DNA of 64,000 nt from Phytopseudomonas daroniae. Lineage in GTDB: Bacteria > Pseudomonadota > Gammaproteobacteria > Pseudomonadales > Pseudomonadaceae. This document shows positions 8,311-17,242 of this stretch, piece after piece; within the stretch, counting starts at the first letter, position 1, and the number at the start of each line of letters is the position of its first letter. A program made the position numbers and the translations under genes. Under the pieces are notes generated by a model. The model ran no database searches and was not told the DNA's origin. It was given only the letters and a program-made list of their open reading frames with translations. The stretch spans positions 186,001 through 250,000 of the forward strand of contig NZ_QJUI01000006.1 in NCBI RefSeq assembly GCF_004327285.1, given 5' to 3'.

Positions 8311-9556
8311 GGGAAACCTCCGCGGCGCCGGGCAGGTTGATCGAACGCGCCCCGTGGATCGGCCGCAAACGCCCCGGGTAGAGCAATTTGCACAGGGCTT
8401 CGACGCAGTAGAAATCGCCGAACAGTGTCGCGCCGCGTTCGCCCAGGCGGTGCGGCATGGAGTAGCAGCCATCGGTGAGCAAGCCCCGCTGCGCCGGCTC
8501 CCGGGCCAAGTAGGTGGCGCACAGGCCGGTGAGCATCCACTCAGCCTTACCGCGCAGGAAAGCGGCGCGCTGGGCGTCGTCGAGGCTGGCGGCGAGGTCG
8601 AGCAGGGCCGAGGCGACGATGGCCGTGGTGGCGGTGTCGCGCACCCGGTCATGGGGCGGCAGGGCATCGAAATCCCAGGGCGGCACCGGGTCGTCGCCGA
8701 GCCGCTCGAGGTAGTAGTCGGTCAGTTCCAGGGCGTGCTCGGCATAGCGCCGGTCGGCACTCTCCAGCCAGGACTGGGTGAAGCCGTAGATCGCCCAGGC
8801 CTGACCGCGGCTCCAGTCGGATTCGTCGCCGCTGCCTTGGTAGGTGTAGCCGCGCAGGCGTTCGCCACTGACCGTGTCGTACTCCAGGGCATGGTAGGTG
8901 GAACGGTTGGGGCGTACGAAATGGGCCCAGGTGCAATCGGCATGGGCCTGGGCGGCCAGGCGGAAGCTGGCGTCGCCGCTGTAGTCCGAGGCCCAGTACA
9001 GCAGCGGCAGGTTGGCCATGGTGTCGATGGCCGAACTGCTGCGCCCGCGCGGGTCGTCCAGCGGCCCCCAGGACGACACATAGGCGCCGCCGGCAGTGGC
9101 GACGATACGTGCCCGTAGACGCTGGGCGGCGCGCAGGGCGATCTCGGCACAGTCGCGCTCGCCGGTCAGTTGCCAGAAGGGAATCGCGCTGCTGTCGAAG
9201 ATGAAACCGATGTCGTGGGTGTGCGGATCCTCGGCGCGGTGCTCGATCAGGCGCAGGCGTTCGCGGGCCAGTTCGAGGAAGCGCCGCTCGCCGGTATGGA
9301 TATGGCTGGCCAGCAGCAGACCGACCCAGAAACCGCAATGCCAGTTGCCGTGGCTCCAGGCCTCGCCCGAATAGCCGGCCGACACCGAGGCGTATTGGGT
9401 CACCCAGTTTCCATCTGCGTCGGTATAGATGGGAAAGGCCAGACCCAGGCTGCGCTCGTCCTCCAGCAGCTTGCGCGCCAGAAGATCGAGCGCCTCGCCA
9501 GCCAGACGGCCCAGCTCGGCGTCCAGGGCGGGTGGGGAAAGCGTTGCATTCGGCAT
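8297..9556 (-). CDS. Glycoside hydrolase family 88 protein (unsaturated glucuronyl hydrolase-like)
   Basis: A 419-residue protein. The start at 9556 follows GAGGAG by about nine bases. The (alpha/alpha)6 hydrolase signatures are visible: WHCGFWVGL near the N-terminus, HDIGFIF holding the first conserved Asp, and IDTMANLPLLYWA holding the second. These correspond to the two catalytic/hydration aspartates of Bacillus unsaturated glucuronyl hydrolase. No signal peptide is evident, so it probably acts on imported unsaturated oligosaccharides in the cytoplasm. It heads the GH88-FAH-ALDH operon. No polysaccharide lyase, which would make its substrate, is present in the window, and the natural substrate is therefore unclear. 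Confidence 0.85.
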   Translation of the reverse strand: MPNATLSPPALDAELGRLAGEALDLLARKLLEDERSLGLAFPIYTDADGNWVTQYASVSAGYSGEAWSHGNWHCGFWVGLLLASHIHTGERRFLELARERLRLIEHRAEDPHTHDIGFIFDSSAIPFWQLTGERDCAEIALRAAQRLRARIVATAGGAYVSSWGPLDDPRGRSSSAIDTMANLPLLYWASDYSGDASFRLAAQAHADCTWAHFVRPNRSTYHALEYDTVSGERLRGYTYQGSGDESDWSRGQAWAIYGFTQSWLESADRRYAEHALELTDYYLERLGDDPVPPWDFDALPPHDRVRDTATTAIVASALLDLAASLDDAQRAAFLRGKAEWMLTGLCATYLAREPAQRGLLTDGCYSMPHRLGERGATLFGDFYCVEALCKLLYPGRLRPIHGARSINLPGAAEVSHATH

Positions 9557-9973
9557 AGCGTGTCGCTCCTCGATTGTTGTTGTAAGCGTGCGGCCCAGCA
9601 TAGGAAATCATCTGCCGGGCAGGTTAGGACGATGCCGAGAAATGCTTGTACGATTCGCCCGTCCTGCAGCTGCGCGGCCCCGATCCACCCTTGGACGGTC
9701 ACGCTTGTGCAGGAGCTGCGACCTCGCAGCGAATGGCGAGCGCAGCGCAGATTCTGCTGGATGGCCACCATCGCATCGCGCCTGGGTCGACGCGCCTACA
9801 GGCGAGCCCTCTTGCGAACGGGCTCTTGCAGGCCAAGGAGCAAGGCGCTCTCCGATCACGCCGAATCTCTTGTTCCTGTAGCCCGGGTCGAGCGTAGCGA
9901 CACCCGGGGCGGGGCAACCATGGTGGATGAAAAAAGCGTCATCCACCCTACGCCCACGTCCGGCGCCCGCCGT
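9557..9973. other. 417-bp spacer with a dispersed repeat
   Basis: This gap separates the GH88 operon from the longer CoA-linked operon, so the two are probably transcribed separately. It contains the GH88 promoter region on the right-hand side of that gene and a copy of the dispersed palindromic repeat at about 9876-9952. Short open frames here show no coding character. Confidence 0.5.
9876..9952. repeat. Dispersed palindromic intergenic repeat, copy 1
   Basis: Begins CTGTAGCCCGGGTCGAGCG and ends ATCCACCCTACG, with an internal pair GGTGGATGA / TCATCCACC. Related copies occur at 19135-19212, about 35712-35750, 35896-35962, 59912-59990 and 62141-62172, all outside genes. Confidence 0.65.
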
Positions 9974-10894
9974 TCACGGCCTGACGCCCTGCGGCCTGAG
10001 CGCGATATAGGTGCCGAGCACCACGCACACCAACCCGGCGATGCGCCAGAGCCCCAGTGGCTCGTGCAGGAACAGCACGGCGAACAGCACCCCGGAAATC
10101 GGCAGCCAGTTGAGAAATACCGAAGAACGGCTCAGGCCGATGGTGGCGATGCCATAGGCCCAGGACAGGTTGCCCAGGGCCGTGGAAAAGAACGCCGAGA
10201 TTCCCACCAGCCACCAGAACCCGGCGTCCAGCCCAGGCAGACGCCACACCACCTGCGGCTCGCTGAGCGCGACGTGCGCCGCCAGCAATACGGCACCGAC
10301 CACATGCATGTACAGACCCAACAGCAGCGGCGGCACCGCGGCAGACACGCGGCGGATGCATACCCCGGCGGCGACATAGGTGAACAGCGCGGCGAACAGC
10401 GCCGTATCGCCGGAAGCCCCCAGGTGCAGCGCGCCACCATGCAGCACCACCAGCGCCGCGCCGGTCAGGCCCAGGGCGATGCCCACCAGGCTGCGTCGGG
10501 TCTGCCGCTCGCCAAGCAGCAGGTAGCCGAGCAGCACGGAAAAGATCGGATTGAGGCCGAGAATCAGTGCGCCATTGGTGGCCGACGAGGTGGCTACGCC
10601 CTGGGCCAGGAAAATCTGGTGGGCATACACCATCAGCCCGCCGGCGCCGATCAGCCAGCCCCAGTCGCGCCAGCCGATGCGCACCAGGCGCTGACCGCGC
10701 AGCAGGCAGATGGCGCAGATGCACAGCAGCGCCAGGATCATGCGCAACGCGGACAGGGGCAGCGCCGGCAGGTCGACCGTGAGCAGCTTGATCACCGAGA
10801 CGTTGGCGCCCCAGATCAGCACCGCATAGGCCAGTACGCCGTACGCGGTGACGGTGCTCCGGCGCTGTGCGGCGAGCGCCGCTTCAGGCGTCAA
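9974..10894 (-). CDS. EamA/DMT-family transporter
   Basis: A 306-residue integral membrane protein with about ten hydrophobic segments arranged as two EamA repeats (AYGVLAYAVLIWGANVSVIK opens the first, FWWLVGISAFFSTALGNLSW falls in the second). The family exports metabolites or amino acids in exchange for protons. It is the last gene of the AraC/TRAP-linked operon; its start overlaps the end of the MaoC gene by 11 bases, so translation is probably coupled. Placed after six CoA-ester enzymes, it may export an overflow product or a toxic intermediate of the pathway, which is inference. The C-terminal end is close to a dispersed repeat. Confidence 0.85.
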   Translation of the reverse strand: MTPEAALAAQRRSTVTAYGVLAYAVLIWGANVSVIKLLTVDLPALPLSALRMILALLCICAICLLRGQRLVRIGWRDWGWLIGAGGLMVYAHQIFLAQGVATSSATNGALILGLNPIFSVLLGYLLLGERQTRRSLVGIALGLTGAALVVLHGGALHLGASGDTALFAALFTYVAAGVCIRRVSAAVPPLLLGLYMHVVGAVLLAAHVALSEPQVVWRLPGLDAGFWWLVGISAFFSTALGNLSWAYGIATIGLSRSSVFLNWLPISGVLFAVLFLHEPLGLWRIAGLVCVVLGTYIALRPQGVRP

Positions 10895-11321
10895 GGCTGA
10901 CAGCGCCGAGGGCTTTCAGGGCCGAGCGCCCCTCGACGACGCTGACCCCGTTCTGGTTGACCACCCGGCTTTCGCAGACCAGCACCTGCTTGGCCGCCTT
11001 CTTCTCTGCCACCCACACCTCCACGCTGAGGGTATCGCCGATATGCACCGGCCCCTTGAAACTCAGGTTCTGCCCGACATAGACGAACCCCGGCCCGGTC
11101 AGCCGGGTATGCACCGCGGAAATCAGCGCGGCGGAGAACATGCCATGCACCACCCGGCGGCCGAACGCGGTGCCCGCGGCGAAGGCGTCGTCCATGTGCA
11201 GCGGGTTGTCGTCGCCGCACAGTTCGGCGAACAGTGCCACATCGGCAGCGCTGATCGAGCGGCTGAGGCTGAGGCAGTCATCCACCTGCAGGTCGTCGAA
11301 GGTATTCGGCATGCTACTCAT
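10884..11321 (-). CDS. MaoC-family (R)-enoyl-CoA hydratase-like protein (copy 2)
   Basis: A 145-residue hotdog-fold protein. The hydratase-2 motif is intact: GDDNPLHMDDAFA followed by VHGMFSAAL, containing the catalytic Asp and His. The C-terminal segment VVNQNGVSVVEG resembles the end of the first MaoC gene (VLNQDGVTVADG). The start overlaps the stop of the CaiB gene by four bases. MaoC enzymes add water to trans-2-enoyl-CoA thioesters. Two MaoC proteins and a crotonase in one operon suggest either successive hydrations of a branched or dicarboxylic substrate or handling of both stereoisomers. Confidence 0.88.
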   Translation of the reverse strand: MSSMPNTFDDLQVDDCLSLSRSISAADVALFAELCGDDNPLHMDDAFAAGTAFGRRVVHGMFSAALISAVHTRLTGPGFVYVGQNLSFKGPVHIGDTLSVEVWVAEKKAAKQVLVCESRVVNQNGVSVVEGRSALKALGAVSLDA

Positions 11322-12508
11322 CGCGGCTCCTCCGCACCGATCACCACGGCTCGCTGCAGCAGCGCATCGATCGCCTCGGCGTCGTAGCCCAGCTCTTCGA
11401 GGATTTCCCGCGAGTGCTCGCCGTGCAGCGGTGGCGGCCGGCGCAGCGGCGGCACCTCGCCGTCGTAGCGCAGCGGGTGGTTGAGCAGGCGCACCTTGCC
11501 GGCGCGCGGGTAGTCGAACTCGACGATGCTGCGGTTCCACTGCACCTGCGGGTCCTGCTCGACCTGGGCGTAGTCGTTGACCGGCGCGTGCCAGATGCCG
11601 TGCTCGGTGAAGATGGCGAACCACTGCTCGGTGCCCTTGCCGAGCAACAGCTTGGCGATCCGCCCATGGATCTCCTCGCGCTTGTAGGACTGGTCATGCT
11701 TGGAATAAGCCTTCAGCTCCGGCTCGGCGAAGGCGGCGGACAACGGTTCCATGGCGCTCAGGGAAATCGCGATCCAGCCGTCCGCGGTGCGGTAGATGCC
11801 ATAGGGCGCCGGGTGGAAGCGCGAGCCCATGGCCGGGGTGCTGCGCGGCCACAGTTCGCCCTTGTTCAGGTAATAGTTGAAGGGCTCGATCTGCAGGTCG
11901 AGGGCGGCGTTGAGCAGGTTGCTCTCCACCCGCCGGCCCAGGCCGCTGTGCTGGCGCGCCAGCAGCGCGGCGGTGACGCCGAAGGCGGCGAGGATCGCCG
12001 CGTGCTGGTCGACGATCGCCGAACCGACCCCGACCGGGGCGCGATCGCCGTCGCCACTGAGCATCGCCAGGCCGCTCATCGCCTGCAGCAGCAGATCCTG
12101 ACCGGGCCGCTGCACATAGGGGCCGTCGCTGCCGTAGCCGGTACAGGAGCAGTAGACCAGGCCGGGATTCAGCGCCTTCATCGCCTCGTAGCCGAACCCC
12201 AGCTTGTCGAGCACCCCGGGGCGGTAGTTCTCCACCAGCACGTCGGCCTCGCCGATCAGCTTCAGGGCGATGACCTTGCCCTCCTCGCTGCGCAGGTCGA
12301 GGGAAATGCTGCGCTGGTTGCGGTTGGCCAGCAGGAAGAACACGCTGACCCCGTCGAGAAAGGCATCGTGACCTGACCAGTGGCGCTCGAAGGCGCCCTT
12401 CGGCGGCTCGATCTTGACCACCTCGGCGCCGGCGTCGGCAAGCATCTGCACCGCCGAAGGCCCCTGCAGGTAATGAGTGAAACTGACGACCTTGATTCCC
12501 TTGAGCAT
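11318..12508 (-). CDS. CaiB/BaiF (class III) CoA-transferase
   Basis: A 396-residue class III CoA-transferase. The start at 12508 gives MLKGIKVVSFTHYLQGP, the family's typical opening (G-x-RVLDx-T-x2-x-GP). The catalytic aspartate that forms the acyl anhydride is Asp138 in RPGQDLLLQA. Such enzymes move CoA from a donor thioester, commonly succinyl-CoA or acetyl-CoA, onto a free carboxylate. Lying in the same operon as the TRAP uptake system, it is the best candidate for activating the imported acid. It is separated by two bases from the acyl-CoA dehydrogenase gene and overlaps the MaoC gene by four bases. Confidence 0.9.
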   Translation of the reverse strand: MLKGIKVVSFTHYLQGPSAVQMLADAGAEVVKIEPPKGAFERHWSGHDAFLDGVSVFFLLANRNQRSISLDLRSEEGKVIALKLIGEADVLVENYRPGVLDKLGFGYEAMKALNPGLVYCSCTGYGSDGPYVQRPGQDLLLQAMSGLAMLSGDGDRAPVGVGSAIVDQHAAILAAFGVTAALLARQHSGLGRRVESNLLNAALDLQIEPFNYYLNKGELWPRSTPAMGSRFHPAPYGIYRTADGWIAISLSAMEPLSAAFAEPELKAYSKHDQSYKREEIHGRIAKLLLGKGTEQWFAIFTEHGIWHAPVNDYAQVEQDPQVQWNRSIVEFDYPRAGKVRLLNHPLRYDGEVPPLRRPPPLHGEHSREILEELGYDAEAIDALLQRAVVIGAEEPR

Positions 12509-12510
12509 GT

Positions 12511-13701
12511 TCAACCCTCCTGTGCCAGGCCCATGGCCCGGGCAATGATCTGTCGCTGGATTTCCGAGGTGCCCTCGACGATCTCCAGCACCTTGGCGTC
12601 GCCGAAAGCGCGGGCCACGGCGAATTCGCTGCAGATGCCGTAGCCGCCGTGGATCTGTACCGCCTGGTGCGCTGCGCGCATCGCACATTCGCTGGCGTGC
12701 AGCTTGGCCATCGAGGCCTCCAGGGCGTAGGGCTGGCCGGCGTCCTTGCGCCGCGCCGCATCGTAGATCGCCAGGCGCGCGGTGTAGGTGTCGCGGGCCA
12801 TGTCGGCGAGCTTGAATTGCAGGGCCTGGAAGAATTCCAGGCGCGAACCGAAGGCGCTGCGTTCGCGCAGGTAGGCATGCGCCCGATCCAGCGAACCCTG
12901 GAGGATGCCCAGGGCCAGCGCGGCGATCAGGATGCGCCCGCCGGTGACCGTGCCGAGGGTCTGGCGCAGCCCCGCGCCTTCGACGCCGAGCAGGTTGCCG
13001 GCAGGGACGCGGCAGTCGTCGAAGAACAGCTCGCAGGTGCTCGAGGCGCGCCAACCGATCTTCTTCAGCTTGCGCCCATAGCTCAGGCCCGGCGTGCCAT
13101 GGGGCACCACCAGGTTGGAAATCGCCTTGCGCCCGTCCGGCCGGGTGCCGGTGACCGCCGCCACCACGATGGGCCCGGTGATCTCGGTGCCGGAATTGCT
13201 GATGAAGGTCTTCGCCCCATTCAGGCGCCAGCCGTCGCCATCGCGCTCGGCGCGAGTACGGATGGCCGCGGCATCGGAACCGGCGTCCGGCTCGGTGAGG
13301 GCGATCGCGCCGATCGCCTCGCCCTGCAGGATCGGTCGCAACCAGGTGGCTTTCTGCGCCGCGTCGCCAAACTCGGCGAGCAGGGTGGCGACGCTGGAAT
13401 TGGCCATGAAGGCATTGGCGATGGCGCAGTCGATGCGCGCGAACTCCTCCAGCACGATGACGAACGACAGCCAGTCGCCGCCGCTGCCGCCGTCCTGCTC
13501 GGCATAGGGCAGGCCACTGAAGCCATGCCGCGCCGCCTCGCGCCAGACGGCGTAGGGAAAGCCCTGCTCTTCCCACAGCTCGGCGGCGACGGGCGCGATG
13601 TGCGCCTCGGCGAAACGCCGGGCGGACTCACGGATCATCCCCTGCTCCTCGCTCAGCCCGATGGGCAGCGAACTCAGCGCGCTTGTCAGTGATTCAGCCA
13701 T
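12511..13701 (-). CDS. Acyl-CoA dehydrogenase
   Basis: A 396-residue flavoprotein. The start at 13701 (MAESLTS) is chosen because the 14-codon extension upstream runs into the crotonase gene. FAD/substrate motifs are present: ALTEPDAGSDAAAIRT, FISNSGTEIT, and VQIHGGYGICSEF. The catalytic base is Glu376 in VEGTSEIQRQI, the position used by short- and medium-chain dehydrogenases. It introduces a trans-2 double bond into an acyl-CoA, passing electrons to ETF. In this operon it should act after the CoA-transferase and before the hydratases. It overlaps the crotonase gene by eight bases. The exact acyl group cannot be assigned. Confidence 0.9.
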   Translation of the reverse strand: MAESLTSALSSLPIGLSEEQGMIRESARRFAEAHIAPVAAELWEEQGFPYAVWREAARHGFSGLPYAEQDGGSGGDWLSFVIVLEEFARIDCAIANAFMANSSVATLLAEFGDAAQKATWLRPILQGEAIGAIALTEPDAGSDAAAIRTRAERDGDGWRLNGAKTFISNSGTEITGPIVVAAVTGTRPDGRKAISNLVVPHGTPGLSYGRKLKKIGWRASSTCELFFDDCRVPAGNLLGVEGAGLRQTLGTVTGGRILIAALALGILQGSLDRAHAYLRERSAFGSRLEFFQALQFKLADMARDTYTARLAIYDAARRKDAGQPYALEASMAKLHASECAMRAAHQAVQIHGGYGICSEFAVARAFGDAKVLEIVEGTSEIQRQIIARAMGLAQEG

Positions 13702-14488
13702 GCTTGCGTTCTCCACTCTTGCCGAGGAAGGCGCGCAGACCATCGCGCGCCTCCGCCCGGCTGAAATTCACCCCATACAGGGCGGCTTCGCTGCCGAGGC
13801 CGTCGGCGAAGGCCCAATCCTCGGCGCCGTTGCACAGGCGCTTGGCCAGGCTCAGGCAGGTGGCGTCACGCTCGATCAGCGTGGCAACCAGCGCCAGCGT
13901 TTCTTCGTGCAGGTGGGCGGGCTCGCAGAGGCGATTGACCAGGCCCATTTCCCAGGCCTCCTCGGCGCTGTAGCGGCGGCCGCTCATGATCATTTCCTTG
14001 GCCCGCGCCAGGCCGATCGCGCGCACCGCCAGTTGCGTACCGCCCCAGCCGGGAAAGGTGTTCAGGCGGATCTCCGGGAAACCGAAGCTGGCCTGGCGCG
14101 AGGCGACGATGAAGTCGCAGGCCAGCGCCAGCTCCAGACCGCCCCCCAGGGCGTAGCCATTGACCATCGCCACCACCGGCTTGGGGTAGTCGCGCAGGCG
14201 GCTGACCAGGCGCTGGCCCGCTTCCATCAAGGCGAACGCCTCGTGAGCATCGACCTGGGCCAGGTGCTCGATGTCGTTGCCGGCGATGAAGGCGCGTTCA
14301 CCTTCGCCTGTCAGCACCAGCGCACGCACCTCGGTAGCCGCCTGCAACAGCGTCAGCTGCGTGTCGAGCTGCTGCAGGATCGCCGGACTCAGGGCGTTGT
14401 GCTTGTGCACCCGGTCGATGGCCAGCACGGCCACCGCCCCTTCGCGGCGCACACTCAGCCCGCCGCCGTCGTTTCGCGGATCGTTCAT
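13694..14488 (-). CDS. Enoyl-CoA hydratase/isomerase (crotonase family)
   Basis: A 264-residue crotonase. The oxyanion-hole segments are AFIAGNDIEHL and NGYALGGGLELALACDF, and both catalytic glutamates expected of a true hydratase are present (GGGLEL and FGFPEIRLNTFPGWGGTQ). It therefore probably forms (S)-3-hydroxyacyl-CoA. The gene lies between the first MaoC gene and the acyl-CoA dehydrogenase gene with minimal spacing, so it belongs to the TRAP-linked operon. There is no 3-hydroxyacyl-CoA dehydrogenase or thiolase in the operon, so later steps must rely on housekeeping enzymes or proceed differently, for instance by retro-aldol or hydrolytic cleavage. Confidence 0.9.
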   Translation of the reverse strand: MNDPRNDGGGLSVRREGAVAVLAIDRVHKHNALSPAILQQLDTQLTLLQAATEVRALVLTGEGERAFIAGNDIEHLAQVDAHEAFALMEAGQRLVSRLRDYPKPVVAMVNGYALGGGLELALACDFIVASRQASFGFPEIRLNTFPGWGGTQLAVRAIGLARAKEMIMSGRRYSAEEAWEMGLVNRLCEPAHLHEETLALVATLIERDATCLSLAKRLCNGAEDWAFADGLGSEAALYGVNFSRAEARDGLRAFLGKSGERKHG

Positions 14489-14498
14489 CGGTTTTCGC

Positions 14499-14924
14499 TC
14501 ACAAGACTTTCAGATAGGTCTGCCCATCGGCGACGGTGACGCCGTCCTGATTGAGGACGGTGGCCTTGAAGATGCAGATGCTGCGTTCGAGGTTCTTCTC
14601 GATCAGCTCCAGCTGCGCGGTCACCGTCTCGCCGATGAACACCGGGGCGCGGAAGGTGATGTCGTAGCGGTAGGACACCGCCCCCGGGCCCTCGGCGCGC
14701 GCCGCCAGATAGCCCATCACCGTGGCGATGAAACCGATCGACAAGGCGCCCTGGGCGATGCGTTTGCCGAAGCGGGTCTGCTTGGCGAACTCCTCGTTCA
14801 GGTGCACGCCGTAGAAGTCGCCGACGATACCGGCGAACAGGTAGACGTCCGATTCGCCGACGGTCTTGGAAAAACGCTCGATATCGCCCATGGCGTAGCG
14901 TTCCATGTTGGCTCTGGCTTGCAT
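14499..14924 (-). CDS. MaoC-family hydratase-like protein (copy 1)
   Basis: A 141-residue hotdog protein. The ATG at 14924 is preferred because GAAGGAGG lies about nine bases upstream; an upstream GTG would overlap the TRAP gene. The catalytic Asp and His are retained in GDFYGVHLNEEFA, but the usual Asn-Pro between them is replaced by Phe-Tyr-Gly-Val, and the later HG motif reads AQGALS. The active site is thus unlike that of the second MaoC protein, suggesting a different substrate or stereochemistry. It is the first enzyme gene after the TRAP transporter genes. Confidence 0.85.
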   Translation of the reverse strand: MQARANMERYAMGDIERFSKTVGESDVYLFAGIVGDFYGVHLNEEFAKQTRFGKRIAQGALSIGFIATVMGYLAARAEGPGAVSYRYDITFRAPVFIGETVTAQLELIEKNLERSICIFKATVLNQDGVTVADGQTYLKVL

Positions 14925-14938
14925 GATGGCGCCCTCCT

Positions 14939-15934
14939 TCACTGTGGTGCGGCCTGGGTGGAGGTTTCCAGCAGCTCGAGCAGCTTGCGGCCCTCGGGAA
15001 CCTGTTCGATGAGCTGCTCGCGCACCTTGGCGCTCTTCTCGCGCAGCGGGGCGACATCGGTCTCGACCACGGTCACGCCACCCGCCTGCATGCGCTCGAT
15101 GGATTCGTCGTAGGAGCGTTTGTAGTACTCGATGCCGTAGGCCAGGGCTTCGTCGGCGGCTTCCTGCAGCCAGCCCTTCTGCTGGTCGTTCAGCGAATCC
15201 CAGCGGCGCTTGGACATGATCAGCAGGCCCGGCAGGTAGTGCACCCGGGTGATGCTGTAGAACTTGCTGACCTCGGTGAACTTGTCCATGACGAACTGAT
15301 CGGGCGAGGTATCGCCACCGTCGATCACCCCCTGCTGCAGGGCGATGTACAGCTCGCCGTAGGCCATCGGCGTGGGCTGCGCGCCCAGCGCCTCGTAGGT
15401 TCTGACATAGCCGGGCGACTGCATGACGCGCAGCTTGAGGCCGTGCATGCCTCGCTCGCTGTCGACCGGCTTGGAAGCGAACACGTTGCGCTCCATGGCC
15501 GACAGCCAGCCCAGGCCGACCAGGTTGTAGTCCGGCAGCATCTCGAGGAAATGCTTGCCCAATGGCCCGGCCAACGCTGTGTTGGCCTGGTCGACGCTGT
15601 CGAACAGGTAGGGCACGTCGAAGAAGCTGAAGGCCTTGACCGTCGAGGTCAACGGCGCCTGGGCGGTGACGAACATGTCCAGGGTGCCGCTGCGGGCCGA
15701 CTGGATCATCTTCACCTCGCCGCCCAGTTGCGACTGCGGGAAGGTGTTGATGGTGATCTCGCCGGCGGACTTCTGCTCGATCAATTCACCGAGCTTTTCC
15801 GCCATCACCTGGTAATGGCTTTCCGGCGCCAGGGTGTGGCCGAGGTTGAGGGTCAGCGCCGAGGCTGAGCCGGCGGCGAGCAGCAGCGCGGGGGCGCACA
15901 GGCAGGTCGCGAGCGAACGGATGATGGGTTTCAT
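14939..15934 (-). CDS. TRAP transporter substrate-binding protein (DctP family)
   Basis: A 331-residue secreted protein. The signal peptide covers about residues 1-26 (ending ASA), and the mature part opens LNLGHTLAPESHYQ, the typical first strand of DctP/TRAP binding proteins. The conserved LKLRVMQSPGYV segment holds the Arg that clamps a substrate carboxylate in this family, and GGDTSPDQF is the equivalent of the hinge region. The ligand should therefore be an organic acid. It follows the two membrane-subunit genes in the same operon and is downstream of a divergent AraC regulator. Confidence 0.92.
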   Translation of the reverse strand: MKPIIRSLATCLCAPALLLAAGSASALTLNLGHTLAPESHYQVMAEKLGELIEQKSAGEITINTFPQSQLGGEVKMIQSARSGTLDMFVTAQAPLTSTVKAFSFFDVPYLFDSVDQANTALAGPLGKHFLEMLPDYNLVGLGWLSAMERNVFASKPVDSERGMHGLKLRVMQSPGYVRTYEALGAQPTPMAYGELYIALQQGVIDGGDTSPDQFVMDKFTEVSKFYSITRVHYLPGLLIMSKRRWDSLNDQQKGWLQEAADEALAYGIEYYKRSYDESIERMQAGGVTVVETDVAPLREKSAKVREQLIEQVPEGRKLLELLETSTQAAPQ

Positions 15935-15967
15935 GGTGACTCTCCTAATTGTTGTTGTGTGGAGGAC

Positions 15968-17242
15968 TCAGGGCAGGAACCAGGTGGACAGCGCCGGCAC
16001 GTAGGTGATGATCATCACGTCCATGATCAGTACGCCGAGGAACAGCAGCAGCGGGCGCATCAGTTGCTCCATGCGCACGTTGGCCACCTGGCAGGCGACG
16101 AACAGGTTGACGCCGACCGGCGGGGTGACCATGCCGACCGCCAGGTTGACCACCATGATGCAGGCGAAGTGCACCGGGTCGATGCCGAACTGCATGGCCG
16201 CTGGCGCCAGGATCGGCGCGAGGATGATGATCGCCGCCAGGGTCTCGAGGAACATGCCGATCAGGAACAGCGCCACGTTGACGATCAGCAGGAACACCAG
16301 CGGGTTGTCGGAAATGCCGGTGATCAGGGTACCGAGCATGTGCGGCACGCGATTGATGGTCAGCATGTAGGCGAAGATCGCGGCGAAGGCGACGATGATC
16401 AGGATGATCGCCGAGGTCACCGCCGAGCGGCCGAACACATCCAGCAGGTCGCGCCAGCTCAGTTCGCGGTAGATGAACAGCCCCACCACCAGGCCGTACA
16501 CCACCGCCACCACCGAGGCTTCGGTCGGGGTGAACATGCCACTGTAGATACCGCCGAGAATCACCATCGGCATGAGAATCGCGAAGAACGACTGCTTGAG
16601 CGCGAGCAGTACGCCCAGCGTCCACTGGCGCAGGGTGATCGGCTCGATCATGTCGTAGTTGCGCAGCCGGGCGATCAGGCAGGTGCAGACGATCAGCGAG
16701 AGGCCGACCAGCAGGCCGGGCAGAATGCCGGCGAGGAAGATCGAGGCCACCGAGACGTTGGCGGTCAGGGCGTAGACGATCATCGGGATCGACGGCGGAA
16801 TGATCGCGCCCAGCTCGCCGGAACTGGCCGCCACCGCGGCGCCGAAGGGGCGTGGATAGCCCTTTTTCTCCATCGCCGGGATCAGCACCGAGCCGACCGC
16901 CGCGGTGGTTGCCGAGGACGAGCCGGACATGGTCGAGAAGAACATCGAGGTCAGTACCACCACACCGCCGAGGCCACCGCGGATCCAGCCGAGGATGGCG
17001 TTGGCCAGGTTGACCAGGCGCTTGGCGATGCCGCCGGACTGCATCAGGTTGCCGGCGAGAATGAAGAACGGAATGGCCATCAGGCTGAACGAGTCGAGGG
17101 ACTCGAACACGCTCTGCGCCACGGTGACGAAGGGCATGCCCTGGTAGCTCAGCACCACCATCGAGGACGCGCCGAGGGCGATGGCGATCGGCACGCCGAC
17201 GAACATCAGCACCAGCAGGGAGATGAAGAGAATGCCGATCAT
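15968..17242 (-). CDS. TRAP transporter large permease (DctM family)
   Basis: A 424-residue membrane protein with about twelve hydrophobic segments, which is the normal length of DctM. Characteristic stretches include SLLVLMFVGVPIAIALGASS, FFILAGNLMQSGGIAKR, AIIPPSIPMIVYA and VNLAVGMVTPPVGVNLFVA. It forms the sodium-coupled channel of the TRAP uptake system with the small subunit encoded just upstream; the two genes overlap by four bases. The open frame continues upstream and downstream in other frames, which are shadows. Confidence 0.93.
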   Translation of the reverse strand: MIGILFISLLVLMFVGVPIAIALGASSMVVLSYQGMPFVTVAQSVFESLDSFSLMAIPFFILAGNLMQSGGIAKRLVNLANAILGWIRGGLGGVVVLTSMFFSTMSGSSSATTAAVGSVLIPAMEKKGYPRPFGAAVAASSGELGAIIPPSIPMIVYALTANVSVASIFLAGILPGLLVGLSLIVCTCLIARLRNYDMIEPITLRQWTLGVLLALKQSFFAILMPMVILGGIYSGMFTPTEASVVAVVYGLVVGLFIYRELSWRDLLDVFGRSAVTSAIILIIVAFAAIFAYMLTINRVPHMLGTLITGISDNPLVFLLIVNVALFLIGMFLETLAAIIILAPILAPAAMQFGIDPVHFACIMVVNLAVGMVTPPVGVNLFVACQVANVRMEQLMRPLLLFLGVLIMDVMIITYVPALSTWFLP

